Assembly: GCA_031549725.1 (NCBI GenBank) | Contig: JAVBPH010000042.1 | Location: 1 to 64,000, forward strand | Direction of reading: 5' to 3' | DNA length: 64,000 bases | Origin: UBA937 sp031549725 | GTDB taxonomy: Bacteria > Spirochaetota > Spirochaetia > Treponematales > Breznakiellaceae | Shown: positions 17,181-25,997 of the stretch, in pieces | Layout of the letters: every line of letters starts with the position of its first letter | Position numbering within the stretch: the stretch's first letter is position 1 | Translations under genes and position numbers: made by a program | The notes under the pieces: model-generated | Databases searched by the model: none | Told to the model about the DNA's origin: nothing | The model's input: the letters and a program-made list of their open reading frames with translations, nothing else

Positions 17181-19250
17181 TTATACTTCTCTAAGTGCTC
17201 CACCGCCACGGCGGCTGGTACTGGCTTTTTTTGCGGATCCCCGTTTTGCAGCGGGTTTCTTCTTAGCATCTACCATGCCTTTTGCAGGTGCCTTGCCTTT
17301 CTTCGCGGGTGCGCTGAGGGCAGGAACATCCTGGGTGGTGCTGGCAGGCCTGTCGCCGGCATTAAGCATATCAAGATATGCAGCTCCGGGATCATTATGG
17401 CGGCTGTTTTCTTCAACCGGCATATCCGCAAAGGACTGGTTAATGTCCTGGCGTACGGTGGACCGGCGGCGGCTGAACGATGCAAAGGCTGCATCCTGGA
17501 AGCCCTTGGAAACACCATGGAGGAATTCGTTAAGAACGTTGGCCATGGCATCCAGGGTTGCTTTCTTCCTCTTGATGGAGGTGATGTCCACGTCCAGGAG
17601 AAGACCGGGCTGGATATGGTAGGGGTTGATCAGGTAATCAAACCGGTAATAATCCCTTTCCAGATCATTCAGGCGCTGTTCCATTACCCTGCGTTCCACG
17701 GGGTACTGGTAGTCGTACATTCTCTTCATTTTTTCCCGCATCAGGATAATCCGGCTGCGGATCCGGTCTTTTTCATACAGATAGGTCCGGTTCATGCGTT
17801 CGACTTCGGTTTCCGCGGGGCGGACAAAGGAAATTTCATCCCACACCTTGGCGATGTCTTCATACATGGGCTCACCGGTCTTTTCTTTATAGTTCTTGCG
17901 GATATAACTCTTGTTCTTGTTTGAAAGATCCTGGAAGTCTTCGACGCGGTAGGATTTCTTACTCTTATCGTAAATGGACTGCAGGTTTTCCCAGAGGTGC
18001 ATTACTTCGGTTTCAAAGCTCTTCATCTGAACATCATAGGCCTTCCGTTCTTCGATAAGCTGGGCGTTATCGTAGTACTTCATGCGGACAGAATAGCGTT
18101 CATCGGGAAGATTGGCCGAATCGGTATCTTCATATTCCCGGATAACCAGTTCCCGGGCATTCTTCAGGTTTTCAATGTACTGATATCCCATCTTTGAGGT
18201 ATCAAGAATAGCAGTAATCGAGTTGATTGCGGTATTGAAACCCCGGTTCCGGATGTTTTCCATATCAACAATCTTTTTGAGATTTTCCCGGATATTGAGC
18301 TGGTCAAAAGTTTCGGGATCAATTTCTGCACGAAGATCGGCAATCCTCTCCATGAGGGCCTTGGCAATAATTGAATAGCGTTTTGACTTTTGGTTATCAA
18401 TATCATCGTCGGTGTATGAATCGATCTTGTTCATCTTCTTGAAGATGATTTCACTGTCGGACAGTTCTTCCAGACCCTGGTCGATTCTTTCGTCCTTCAG
18501 TTTTTCAATTTCCTTATCCAGCTGATCAATGATGTGCTTGGACAACAGGTCCTTAATGAGGTATTCAACGGTTACCTGATAATGGAAAATGGGGCTGATA
18601 AGCTCAGAGTCAAGGATGTTTACGGAAAGTTTAACATCGGTAACGGTCTTGGGCTTTCTCAGGTTATCCTTGAACGAGCACTTAACAATTGAATAGGCAT
18701 TTTCGCCGCGGATAAAAGCGCCGGTATCGGTCTTCTGGCGCAGAAGGCTGTTGGTCAGGTTTTCCAGGTCGTTCACGCCCCGCTGGACATGTCCCTGGAG
18801 GTGACCGTACATATTGACTATGGATTTTTCGATTTCACCGGTATTGAACTTATCGGCTCCGCCTACTGCATCCAGGAGGTCCGCAATTTCCTTGGGGGTA
18901 TAGCGGGCAAGAACCTTGGTTTCTTCCTTGTCCACATAGTTGCGGATCTTTTTAACCATTTCATCTTCAGTGGTAACCATGTAACGGTTAAACATGTTCT
19001 GAAAGTTCTGGTTAAAATAGTTATACAGCTTTTCCTTCATACCGCCCATGACGTCAAGGCGTTCAAGTACATCCTTCGGCAGTTTGGCTGTCAGGTGATG
19101 AAGAACCTTATTTGATTCTTCTTCCAGAAGTTGGTTTACTTCTTTCTGCTGATCACGATATTCCTGTGCTAATGAATTTCGTGAACCAACGGCACTAGGT
19201 TTCTCCGGATGGAATACATTCGGGCTCTTAGGCAGATCAATCGCTCCCAT
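17181..19250 (-). CDS. cfpA: Cytoplasmic filament protein A
   Basis: CfpA builds the ribbon of cytoplasmic filaments that runs under the inner membrane along treponeme cells and is needed for normal division and motility. The protein is 689 residues, close to the roughly 680 of known CfpA. It is charged and mainly helical with extended coiled-coil stretches (KHIIDQLDKEIEKLKDERID, RSRIILMREKMKRMYDYQ). The last ~50 residues are a Lys/Ala/Pro-rich basic tail. AAGGAG precedes the ATG, a near-consensus promoter lies upstream and a strong terminator follows, consistent with high expression. The identification rests on composition, length and the flanking PPDK-like and vWA genes as in T. pallidum. 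Confidence 0.85.
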   Translation of the reverse strand: MGAIDLPKSPNVFHPEKPSAVGSRNSLAQEYRDQQKEVNQLLEEESNKVLHHLTAKLPKDVLERLDVMGGMKEKLYNYFNQNFQNMFNRYMVTTEDEMVKKIRNYVDKEETKVLARYTPKEIADLLDAVGGADKFNTGEIEKSIVNMYGHLQGHVQRGVNDLENLTNSLLRQKTDTGAFIRGENAYSIVKCSFKDNLRKPKTVTDVKLSVNILDSELISPIFHYQVTVEYLIKDLLSKHIIDQLDKEIEKLKDERIDQGLEELSDSEIIFKKMNKIDSYTDDDIDNQKSKRYSIIAKALMERIADLRAEIDPETFDQLNIRENLKKIVDMENIRNRGFNTAINSITAILDTSKMGYQYIENLKNARELVIREYEDTDSANLPDERYSVRMKYYDNAQLIEERKAYDVQMKSFETEVMHLWENLQSIYDKSKKSYRVEDFQDLSNKNKSYIRKNYKEKTGEPMYEDIAKVWDEISFVRPAETEVERMNRTYLYEKDRIRSRIILMREKMKRMYDYQYPVERRVMEQRLNDLERDYYRFDYLINPYHIQPGLLLDVDITSIKRKKATLDAMANVLNEFLHGVSKGFQDAAFASFSRRRSTVRQDINQSFADMPVEENSRHNDPGAAYLDMLNAGDRPASTTQDVPALSAPAKKGKAPAKGMVDAKKKPAAKRGSAKKASTSRRGGGALREV

Positions 19251-19292
19251 ATTCTAACTCCTTAAATTGAAAATCACACTCACTTAACTTTA

Positions 19293-19320
19293 ATTATAAT
19301 AATATCATATATTCTATCAA
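19293..19320 (-). promoter_or_regulatory. cfpA promoter
   Basis: On the minus strand TTGATA (19315-19320) and TATAAT (19293-19298) are 16 bp apart, in an A/T-rich region about 45 bp before the cfpA start. It is a near-consensus vegetative promoter. Confidence 0.7.
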
Positions 19321-19436
19321 TATCCCGAAAAAAAAGAAAGTCTTTTTTATTTTATTTAATGGAATTTTCAAGTTTAATCTAGAATTTAATGATAATTTTC
19401 TGTTTTTATTTATAAAAGTATGATAATATATAGCTT

Positions 19437-20018
19437 ATGGAATTAGATAGAATTAAGACTCTTGTCCTTGTTTCTCTTATTTTCATGCTCCCCCTTTCCC
19501 TTTGTTTCGGAGGAGATGAAAGGTCCATGCCGGCGGAGGTTTACATCATCTTTGATAACTCCGTTTCCATGAAAGACAGCAAGGATGAAGCCGTGGCCTG
19601 GATTAATGAGCATGTGCTGGATCAGATACTTCAGTCAGGGGATTCACTTACCATCTGGTCTGTTGCGGACAAACCGGTCCTGGAATTTTCCGGCACCATC
19701 AGCAGCCCGGAAAAAATAGGTGAGGTTAAAAAAATTCTGTCTTCCATAACCCCCAAGGACATCACGGGAAATTACCGGTCCGCCTTTGAAGAACTTCAAA
19801 GGAAAACGATTCCCAACCCCCGATATACCCTTTCCTATACTATCCTGATAACAGGACTGTCCGAAAAAACTACCTCCCTATCCGGTGCGGAGGCTGTGAA
19901 TATTCTGAAATATTCCCGGTCAAAGGATTTTCCCGGATGGAAAGTTATGATCATAGGCCTGGGACTTGAACAGAGAGTAAAGACAGCTGCGGCTGCTTAC
20001 ATGAGTTCCCGGCAATAA
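19437..20018 (+). CDS. Exported von Willebrand factor A-domain protein (TP0750-like)
   Basis: 193 residues. Residues about 5-25 are a signal peptide (LVLVSLIFMLPLSLCFG). A vWA fold follows, with the metal-ion-dependent adhesion site DNSVS at 40-44 and a beta-strand/helix alternation ending WKVMIIGLGL. Such domains bind protein ligands through a divalent cation. T. pallidum TP0750, next to pallilysin TP0751, is a vWA protein reported to degrade host fibrinogen and fibronectin; this gene sits in the corresponding place. No clear Shine-Dalgarno is seen before ATG. Whether it is exposed, periplasmic or proteolytic here is unknown. Confidence 0.75.
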   Translation: MELDRIKTLVLVSLIFMLPLSLCFGGDERSMPAEVYIIFDNSVSMKDSKDEAVAWINEHVLDQILQSGDSLTIWSVADKPVLEFSGTISSPEKIGEVKKILSSITPKDITGNYRSAFEELQRKTIPNPRYTLSYTILITGLSEKTTSLSGAEAVNILKYSRSKDFPGWKVMIIGLGLEQRVKTAAAAYMSSRQ

Positions 20019-20113
20019 ATTACTCTATTGGTGTTCTAAGATTGATTGTTGGTTGGCTCCAAAAAATGGTTTTGGAGGTTTTCTGTTGCAACGGCAGGAG
20101 TTATTATTTATAA

Positions 20114-21085
20114 ATGATACAAAAAGCCCAGGATTTTATAAATAAATACACTTCATTTATTCTCAGTACCCACGAGGTCCCGGATGCCGACGGGATTGGG
20201 GCGGAGATACTGCTTGCTTATATCCTGAAAAAGCTGGGCAAAAAAGTAAAGATCATTAATGCCAATCCTATCCCGGCCAATTTCTCCTTTATGGATCCCA
20301 AAAAGATAACCGAATCCTGGAACCCGGCACAGCACCAGTCCCTGCTGAAAAAATCATCCCTGATCATCCTGGATACTTCGGATGAATACAATATCGGCAG
20401 AATCCGGGATGAGGTGCTGCCCCACATTCTGGATGTAATGGTTATTGACCACCATGAATTAAACCCCATGAGTATCCTGGACGGTTATATCGATTCCACG
20501 GCGGCTTCCACCTCGGAAATGATCATGACCTTAGCCAGCGTTTTTAATATTGTCCCGGACAAGGCCAGTTCCAGCGCCGCCTTTGCCGGAATTGTGTATG
20601 ACACGGGCTCTTTTGCTTACGCTAAAACCAGTACCAGCACCTTCAGATCCGCCCTGGCTTTAATGGAAACCGGCGTAAATCCCTACAAGATTTACCAGGA
20701 ACTGTATGAAAGTGCCTCCACCGGTGCGGTAATTCTGCAGAAAATCGTACTGTCCACCCTGGAAATGCACGCCGGCGGACAGATTGCCGTCCAGGTTTTA
20801 CGGAAGGAGGACCTGGAATCCACCGGGACCACCATCGAAGATGCGGAAGGATTTATCAATCTTCCCCTCAAAAGCAAGGAAGTAAAGGTTTCGATATTGA
20901 TAAAACAAAACAGCCAGGGGCTTATCCGCTGTTCCCTGCGTTCAAAGGGTACCGTTAATGTATCCAAGATAGCCCAGAATTTCAGCGGAGGGGGCCATGC
21001 CACCGCGGCGGGATTTAAAAGCAATCTAAGTATTGAAAAAACTCTGGAAAACCTGTTAAATAAAGTGAAGAGTGTCCTGGAATAA
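20114..21085 (+). CDS. DHH-family phosphoesterase (NrnA-like nanoRNase/pAp phosphatase)
   Basis: 323 residues with both DHH and DHHA1 domains. Metal-binding motifs are visible: His20 and PDADG at 23-27, Asp87 in LDTSDE, and Asp112-His113-His114 in VIDHHE. The DHHA1 end carries GGGHATAAGF. Members hydrolyse short RNAs (2-5 nt) to mononucleotides and often 3'-phosphoadenosine 5'-phosphate; some act on cyclic dinucleotide breakdown products. The gene is 2 nt before the pallilysin-like gene, so the pair is likely co-transcribed, though their functions are not obviously linked. Confidence 0.85.
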   Translation: MIQKAQDFINKYTSFILSTHEVPDADGIGAEILLAYILKKLGKKVKIINANPIPANFSFMDPKKITESWNPAQHQSLLKKSSLIILDTSDEYNIGRIRDEVLPHILDVMVIDHHELNPMSILDGYIDSTAASTSEMIMTLASVFNIVPDKASSSAAFAGIVYDTGSFAYAKTSTSTFRSALALMETGVNPYKIYQELYESASTGAVILQKIVLSTLEMHAGGQIAVQVLRKEDLESTGTTIEDAEGFINLPLKSKEVKVSILIKQNSQGLIRCSLRSKGTVNVSKIAQNFSGGGHATAAGFKSNLSIEKTLENLLNKVKSVLE

Positions 21086-21087
21086 CC

Positions 21088-22605
21088 ATGAATAAGCAGA
21101 TCATCAAAATTATTACTCTTGTAACGTTTATTGCCATCGGGCTGATTATTGTAGCGCTGATCATTATCCCTGATGTAATTTTTAATTCGCCCAAAAATGA
21201 AACATACCAGACCAGGGTAATTATTCCCAGAACCATGTCCGCCAACGAAAACTCGGTCACCGAAAACAATTCCGAGAGAATGGCCTACGAAGACAACACC
21301 ATGGCAAAGGTATCCCTGAATGACGGTGAATTTCTGCTGGCGGTGATTACCCAGAATTTTGACGAAGATCCCCAGGAAGAACAGATCATTGCGTACAGAA
21401 AACCCGCAGAGGTTGATAGTCCCGTATACATATCGTATATCGATTTTGATGATAATACCGGCTCCTACCGCCGGGTTTGGGATACCGCCACCATCGTCAC
21501 CAAGGCGGGAACCCTAAACATTTATACCAACGATATGATCGGAGACCGGAGCCTGTGCCTGAATGTTTTGGGCATGAATACCGCGGGGGAACAAACCCTG
21601 ACTATTTTCAGGAAGAATCCCGCCCCGGCCAGCAGCCAGGAGCTTTTTTATAAGATCAGCGAGCTCAGCATTGACGGCTCAATAGTAATAAAAGAAGTTC
21701 CCAGAACCACCGCTTACCAGATTATGTTTTCCCGGGGGGCTAGTTATTCCGTGGCAACCTATGGCAGGGACTACGATTCTTCAAATATCATGGATCAGAT
21801 TGAGACCACCTATTCCTATAATCCGGTCAACGGGCTTTACGAACGGGCCGGGGTGGCTAAAATTCCGGGAACCCAGATAGAACAGCGTCAGGTCAGGGAA
21901 TTGTTAAGCGGTTCCACGGATAAATTCGAATCCTTTATCAATGGTCTTTGGTATTTTGTTTCCCCCCAGGGAACCCTGAATAATGACCAGTTTATTTATT
22001 TTGATCCTGAAAAAAGGGAAATCATTTTTCACGGGGAGGAAACCTATCAGGTTTTCCTCTGGCAGACATCCACCGCCACCAGGTATGGAATCCACATTGG
22101 CAGCCAGAACAGCAGCGTATCCACTTTAAGAAGGACCATTGCGATTGAACTTGAATCCCTGGAAAGTGTCCGTATCTCCGTTTATGAGGATGTCAAACTG
22201 AAAATTGGTGTTTCCACTCCCTGGAACGGAACCTACAGAAAAGCAAATAAAACGGAACTGCCCGATATCAAGCAGGAACCCATCATGCCCCATTTTGACG
22301 GGAGTTATGAAGGATACATTGGAAAATTTACCTTTTCCCAAAACGGAAACTACCAGCTGCTGAGGGGAACCAGTTTCCAGGAAGGAAAATACGCCTTTTT
22401 TAAAATTGATGATACGGAGCTCCTGGAATTACGCCCCCAGAATCTGCCCGGCCTGGGCCGGGATTTATACCGGATAGAAAGAACCCCAAAAACCGGGGAT
22501 ATTTCATCCGCCGGCGAGCTGACCCTGCACCGGGTCAAAATGGGAACCAAGGGTATCCAGGAACTCCACGAAGCGGCAATATCCCTGACGAAATCGGCGG
22601 AATAA
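21088..22605 (+). CDS. Pallilysin-related adhesin-like lipocalin protein
   Basis: 505 residues with one N-terminal membrane segment (about 8-30) that anchors or exports it, then a long beta-rich region. The stretch from about residue 280 (FINGLWYFVSPQG, QFIYFDPEKREIIFHGEE, YGIHIGSQNSSVSTLRRTI) resembles my memory of the lipocalin-like domain of the pallilysin-related adhesin family, TP0751 in T. pallidum, which binds laminin and fibrinogen. The catalytic HExxH reported for TP0751 is absent; the nearest match is HEAAI near the C-terminus. So adhesion or another ligand-binding role is more likely than proteolysis. The syntenic position next to the vWA gene supports the call. Confidence 0.6.
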   Translation: MNKQIIKIITLVTFIAIGLIIVALIIIPDVIFNSPKNETYQTRVIIPRTMSANENSVTENNSERMAYEDNTMAKVSLNDGEFLLAVITQNFDEDPQEEQIIAYRKPAEVDSPVYISYIDFDDNTGSYRRVWDTATIVTKAGTLNIYTNDMIGDRSLCLNVLGMNTAGEQTLTIFRKNPAPASSQELFYKISELSIDGSIVIKEVPRTTAYQIMFSRGASYSVATYGRDYDSSNIMDQIETTYSYNPVNGLYERAGVAKIPGTQIEQRQVRELLSGSTDKFESFINGLWYFVSPQGTLNNDQFIYFDPEKREIIFHGEETYQVFLWQTSTATRYGIHIGSQNSSVSTLRRTIAIELESLESVRISVYEDVKLKIGVSTPWNGTYRKANKTELPDIKQEPIMPHFDGSYEGYIGKFTFSQNGNYQLLRGTSFQEGKYAFFKIDDTELLELRPQNLPGLGRDLYRIERTPKTGDISSAGELTLHRVKMGTKGIQELHEAAISLTKSAE

Positions 22606-22612
22606 AATTCTA

Positions 22613-23115
22613 CATCACAGGTGGTTTCGAGAACCTCAACCACCGGGCATCTTCGGCCCCTGAGGTTCCCGAAGGGACCTGCGAAGAAAAAAGCTTCCCT
22701 ATCACAGGTGGTTTCGAGAACCTCAACCACCGGGCATCTTCGGCCCCTGAGGTTCCCGAAGGGACCTGCGAAAAAAAACTTCCCTATCACAGGTGGTTTC
22801 CAGGACCTCAACCGCCGGGCATCTTCGGTCCCTGAGGTTCCCGAAGGGACCTGCGAAGAAAAAAGCTTCCTTATCACAAGTGGTTTCGAGAACCTCAACC
22901 ACCGGGCATCCTCGGCCCCTGAGGTTCCCGAAGGGACCTGCGAAGAAAAAAGCTTCCTTATCACAGGTGGTTTCGAGAACCTCAACCACCGGGCATTTGC
23001 GGCCCCTGAGGTTCCCGAAGGGACCTGCGAAGAAAAAAGCTTCCTTATCACAGGTGGTTTCGAGAACTTCAACCACCGGGCATCTTCGGTCCCTGAGGTT
23101 CCCGAAGGGACTAGT
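22613..23115. repeat. Repeat family C, array of six ~87-bp hairpin units
   Basis: Units begin near 22621, 22708, 22793, 22880, 22967 and 23054, giving a period of 87 with one step of 85. Each unit carries hairpin 1, GGTGGTT/AACCACC around TCGAGAACCTC, and hairpin 2, a GGGACC closing arm pairing with GGTCCC or the variant GGCCCC in most units, then a purine-rich spacer. Long open frames exist on both strands only because 87 is divisible by three; the 85-bp step breaks the frame, so I do not call a protein. The array fills the gap between two convergent genes. Confidence 0.9.
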
Positions 23116-23143
23116 GAAAAAATATCCTTTTTGGAGATCTTAA

Positions 23144-24112
23144 TTATTCCTGGAAAACCGGGAAAGATTCAAATCCCGCATCTTTTAATCTCAGGATAGT
23201 CTGGTTTGGGTTTGAACCGGGAAGAACCGTCACCTGCCAATAGGTATTTCCGGAAACCTGTTTCTGGGAAGTTGTTCCGGTAAACCCCTTCGCTTTTAGG
23301 CGGTCCACCATAGCTTTTGCATTTTCCTGCTGGCCGTACAGACCAACCTGGATCAGCACGGGGGTATCATTTTCAGGTTTTTTTTCTTCGGTTCTGGCAT
23401 TTGCGGGTACTTCCGCCAGAGAGGTTTTTTCAGGGGTTGTAAGGGTTATTTGTTCCCGGCCGGGAAAGAAAATCCACATGGGGGTAGGCGCGGATGTTAT
23501 GCCCGCATTCGTTCCCTGGGCAAGCAGAGCCTCCGGGCTTTTTGGAAAGCCCGAGATAAGTTTTGTTTTATAATTGTCGCTGCCGGAAATTTTCCAGAGC
23601 AGGTAGTAAGCTCCCGGATAAAAGGAAACATACTCGGGGTTATCCAAAAAAGCAAACAATACGGGAAAACCCTTTTCCCCATCCCGGAGGACTTCTATTT
23701 GGGCCGCCAGATACCGGGCATCCCTCAGGTTTCCCGCATCCCTGCCGGTGAGAAGCACCGTTTTTACATTTGCATCCGCCTTGGCATATTCACCCATGGC
23801 TGCAAAGCAGGCGGCACTCCTTAAAAGAGCATCGTCATCCCGTTTACCCTGTTCTGCAAAAGCTGCCTGATTCCAGGTCTGGGCAGCCTCTTCAATATTT
23901 CCGGTCATTTCCAGCAGCCGGGCCTTTTCATTCAGGGCTCCCCGTTTGGCATCACCGCCGGCTTTGGTATCCTGGATTATGGCGTCCAGCCGCTGAAGCT
24001 CGGAAGCCAGGGACCCCGCAGGACCATGGGTCTGGGCGGTCAGCACCGGAGAAATAAATAATATAATAGAAATAAAAAACGGTATAAAAGCCCGGGGCTT
24101 AATCAATCCCAT
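23144..24112 (-). CDS. Exported protein with helical repeats and C-terminal SPOR domain
   Basis: 322 residues. A signal peptide (about 1-26, ending LTAQ) leads to a helical TPR-like region (about 30-200: RLLEMTGNIEEAAQTWNQAA, FAAMGEYAKADANVKTVLL). The last ~75 residues form a SPOR domain (VLIQVGLYGQQENAKAMVDRL to ESFPVFQE), which binds glycan strands stripped of stem peptides at division sites. The protein is probably periplasmic and concerned with septal or lateral wall remodelling. It overlaps the upstream LapA-like gene by 14 nt, indicating coupling. Confidence 0.82.
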   Translation of the reverse strand: MGLIKPRAFIPFFISIILFISPVLTAQTHGPAGSLASELQRLDAIIQDTKAGGDAKRGALNEKARLLEMTGNIEEAAQTWNQAAFAEQGKRDDDALLRSAACFAAMGEYAKADANVKTVLLTGRDAGNLRDARYLAAQIEVLRDGEKGFPVLFAFLDNPEYVSFYPGAYYLLWKISGSDNYKTKLISGFPKSPEALLAQGTNAGITSAPTPMWIFFPGREQITLTTPEKTSLAEVPANARTEEKKPENDTPVLIQVGLYGQQENAKAMVDRLKAKGFTGTTSQKQVSGNTYWQVTVLPGSNPNQTILRLKDAGFESFPVFQE

Positions 24113-24434
24113 AATTACCCTGATTAATATCGGTAACTATTTCCTTGTCTTTTTTGCCCCATTTTTTTTGTTCCGGTTTAGGGCCTTCAATTGAGCCGTT
24201 CCCGGAATCTTTTCCATCCGGACCTTTGGACTTTTTCTTTAGCCTGAATGAAATTGCCAGGGGAAGCGCACAGAGCATGCCAAAAATAAATGAAGAAAAA
24301 GCGGTAAGATACACCGGGACATTGTCAAAATGCACAAATCCGAATGAGATATTGCAGCTATTTTCCAGGTTAAACCCGATAAAAATAAGGAAAACTGCAA
24401 ACAGAAGAATAAATCCAATCAGTCTCCAGGGCAT
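24099..24434 (-). CDS. LapA-domain-like small inner-membrane protein
   Basis: 111 residues with two transmembrane segments (about 4-22 and 40-62) separated by a short loop, with FNLENSCNISFGFVHF between them, matching the layout of LapA/DUF1049 proteins. The C-terminal half is a charged cytoplasmic tail of Lys, Gly and Glu instead of the usual short coiled coil. LapA helps lipopolysaccharide assembly in enteric bacteria, but treponemes generally lack LPS, so the function here is open. It is coupled to the SPOR gene. Confidence 0.65.
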   Translation of the reverse strand: MPWRLIGFILLFAVFLIFIGFNLENSCNISFGFVHFDNVPVYLTAFSSFIFGMLCALPLAISFRLKKKSKGPDGKDSGNGSIEGPKPEQKKWGKKDKEIVTDINQGNYGID

Positions 24435-24674
24435 TTTTAAACTCCATTAAAACAGGCAGCTTTTAAAAGCATGCCAGGAATGTATTGAGGAACAGCTTTT
24501 CATTTCGTTTTTTAAAAACGAAAAAAGCTGTTCCGGGGAATCTTAAAAATCTGACCGAGTTTTTAAAGATTCCTGGACGTTTTCCGGATAACCATACACG
24601 GAATTTCCATCCTATGCTTGTCCTGAGGAAACACTGATTGGCCGCATATTGCAGCCGGTTTAATCAGCGGTTCC
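24435..24674. repeat. Pair of strong hairpins between miaB and the LapA-like gene
   Basis: GGAACAGCTTTT pairs with AAAAGCTGTTCC (24489-24534), with an inner TTCGTTTTT/AAAACGAA stem. Immediately after, GGAATCTTAAAAA pairs with TTTTTAAAGATTCC (24537-24573). They resemble the hairpins of repeat family A in layout but not sequence. They may end the miaB transcript. Confidence 0.6.
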
Positions 24675-25997
24675 CTAAGGAACGGATACCAGTTCTTTTG
24701 CCCGGAAGGTATTTCCCTTCAGGCTTGCAAGGTTTACCCTGGCAAAGGAACCTATGAGGGAAGCATCACCGGGGAACACCACCATTTCATCCCTTTCCGT
24801 TCTTCCTATTAATTCATCGGCATTTTTCCGGGAAAACCCGTCAACTAATACTATTTCTTCCAACCCAACCCGGGTCTTTAATAATTGTAAAGTATGGGAC
24901 AACTGTAATTCAATTACCCGGGCTAATCTTCCGCGTTTTACGGTTTCCGGGATCCGGTCCGGCAGTTTATACGCCTCGGTTCCCTCCCGGGGATTGTAAT
25001 GGTACATATAAGAATAAAGGAATTTTACTTCCTCCATCAGGGTAAACACGGTTTCCACATCATCCTCGGTTTCCCCGGGAAACCCGATCAGGATATCCGT
25101 GGAAAGGGAGATGTCCGGCATGGCCTCCCGGATTTCCGCCACCAGTTCCAGGTACCGTTCCCGGGTGTAACGCCGGTTCATCCTTTCAAGAATGGCATTG
25201 GAACCGTGCTGAACACAGAGGTGAAGGTGTCTGCAAAATACCCGGTTCTCCGCCATGACCTTAATAGCCCTGGATGATAAATCCTTGGGATGGCTGGAAA
25301 GAAACCGGACCCATTCAATAGAAAGGTCCTGGACTTCTTCGGCAACTATTTCCAGGAGATCCGGAAAGTCGGTCCGTTTTCCGTTTTCTTCCCAAAGATA
25401 TGAGTTTACATTCTGTCCCAACAGGGTGATTTCCCTGACTCCCCTTTCCGAAAGGAGCCGAAGCTCTTCCTTTATGGATTCCGGAGACCGGGACACTTCC
25501 CTGCCCCGGACATAGGGCACAATACAATAGGAACAAAAATTGTTGCACCCATGCATGATGGGCACAAAACTCCGGAACTGGCCATCCTCCAGGTGGGATG
25601 ATGAAAATGCAAAGACCGGTTTTTCACCGGTCTGTTCCAGGATTTTCCCCTGTTCCGCCGCATCCAGAATGAGGGGGAACAGGGACCGGGACCGGGTCCC
25701 CATAACATAATCCACCGCTTTAATCTTTTGCTTAAGACTATCCCCCAGCCGTTCCGCCATGCAGCCCGCCACCACCAGGGTAAAGGGGCGTTTCTTTTTC
25801 TGCGCCTCGTAATGGGCAAGCCTTCCCATTACCCTGGTTTCAGCGGTAAGTCTTACGGAACAGGTATTAATTACTATTAAATCGGCGGTATCCCCGCCGC
25901 CGGCGGGGGTCCAGCCTTTTTCGGCCAATACCAGACCCAGCGCAGCGGATTCCGCGGAGTTCATCTGGCAGCCATAGGTTTCAAAAAAATACGTCAC
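24675..25997 (-). CDS. miaB: tRNA-2-methylthio-N6-dimethylallyladenosine synthase
   Basis: MiaB adds a methylthio group to i6A at position 37 of tRNAs that read UNN codons. The 440-residue protein has auxiliary-cluster cysteines Cys10 (TYGCQMNSAES), Cys46 (NTCSVR) and Cys79 (GCMAER), the radical-SAM triad Cys151/155/158 (CNNFCSYCIVPYVRG) and a full RGREVSRS. A C-terminal TRAM domain follows (IVLVDGFSRK to FARVNLASL). It is the last gene of a run folD-folE2-membrane protein-miaB in which each overlaps the next by a few bases. Confidence 0.95.
   Translation of the reverse strand: MTYFFETYGCQMNSAESAALGLVLAEKGWTPAGGGDTADLIVINTCSVRLTAETRVMGRLAHYEAQKKKRPFTLVVAGCMAERLGDSLKQKIKAVDYVMGTRSRSLFPLILDAAEQGKILEQTGEKPVFAFSSSHLEDGQFRSFVPIMHGCNNFCSYCIVPYVRGREVSRSPESIKEELRLLSERGVREITLLGQNVNSYLWEENGKRTDFPDLLEIVAEEVQDLSIEWVRFLSSHPKDLSSRAIKVMAENRVFCRHLHLCVQHGSNAILERMNRRYTRERYLELVAEIREAMPDISLSTDILIGFPGETEDDVETVFTLMEEVKFLYSYMYHYNPREGTEAYKLPDRIPETVKRGRLARVIELQLSHTLQLLKTRVGLEEIVLVDGFSRKNADELIGRTERDEMVVFPGDASLIGSFARVNLASLKGNTFRAKELVSVP

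Noticed and set aside
22560..22605. HEAAI in the pallilysin-like protein as a zinc-protease site.
   Set aside because: It lacks the second histidine of HExxH and lies at the extreme C-terminus.
22613..23115. CRISPR-like array.
   Set aside because: Units are 87 bp of nearly identical sequence with no unique spacers, and no cas genes lie nearby.
22621..23199. Long open frames on both strands over the 22.6-23.1 kb array (192, 240 and 117 codons).
   Set aside because: They exist because the repeat length is divisible by three. The one 85-bp step shifts the frame, no ribosome site is present, and the repeat units pair as hairpins.
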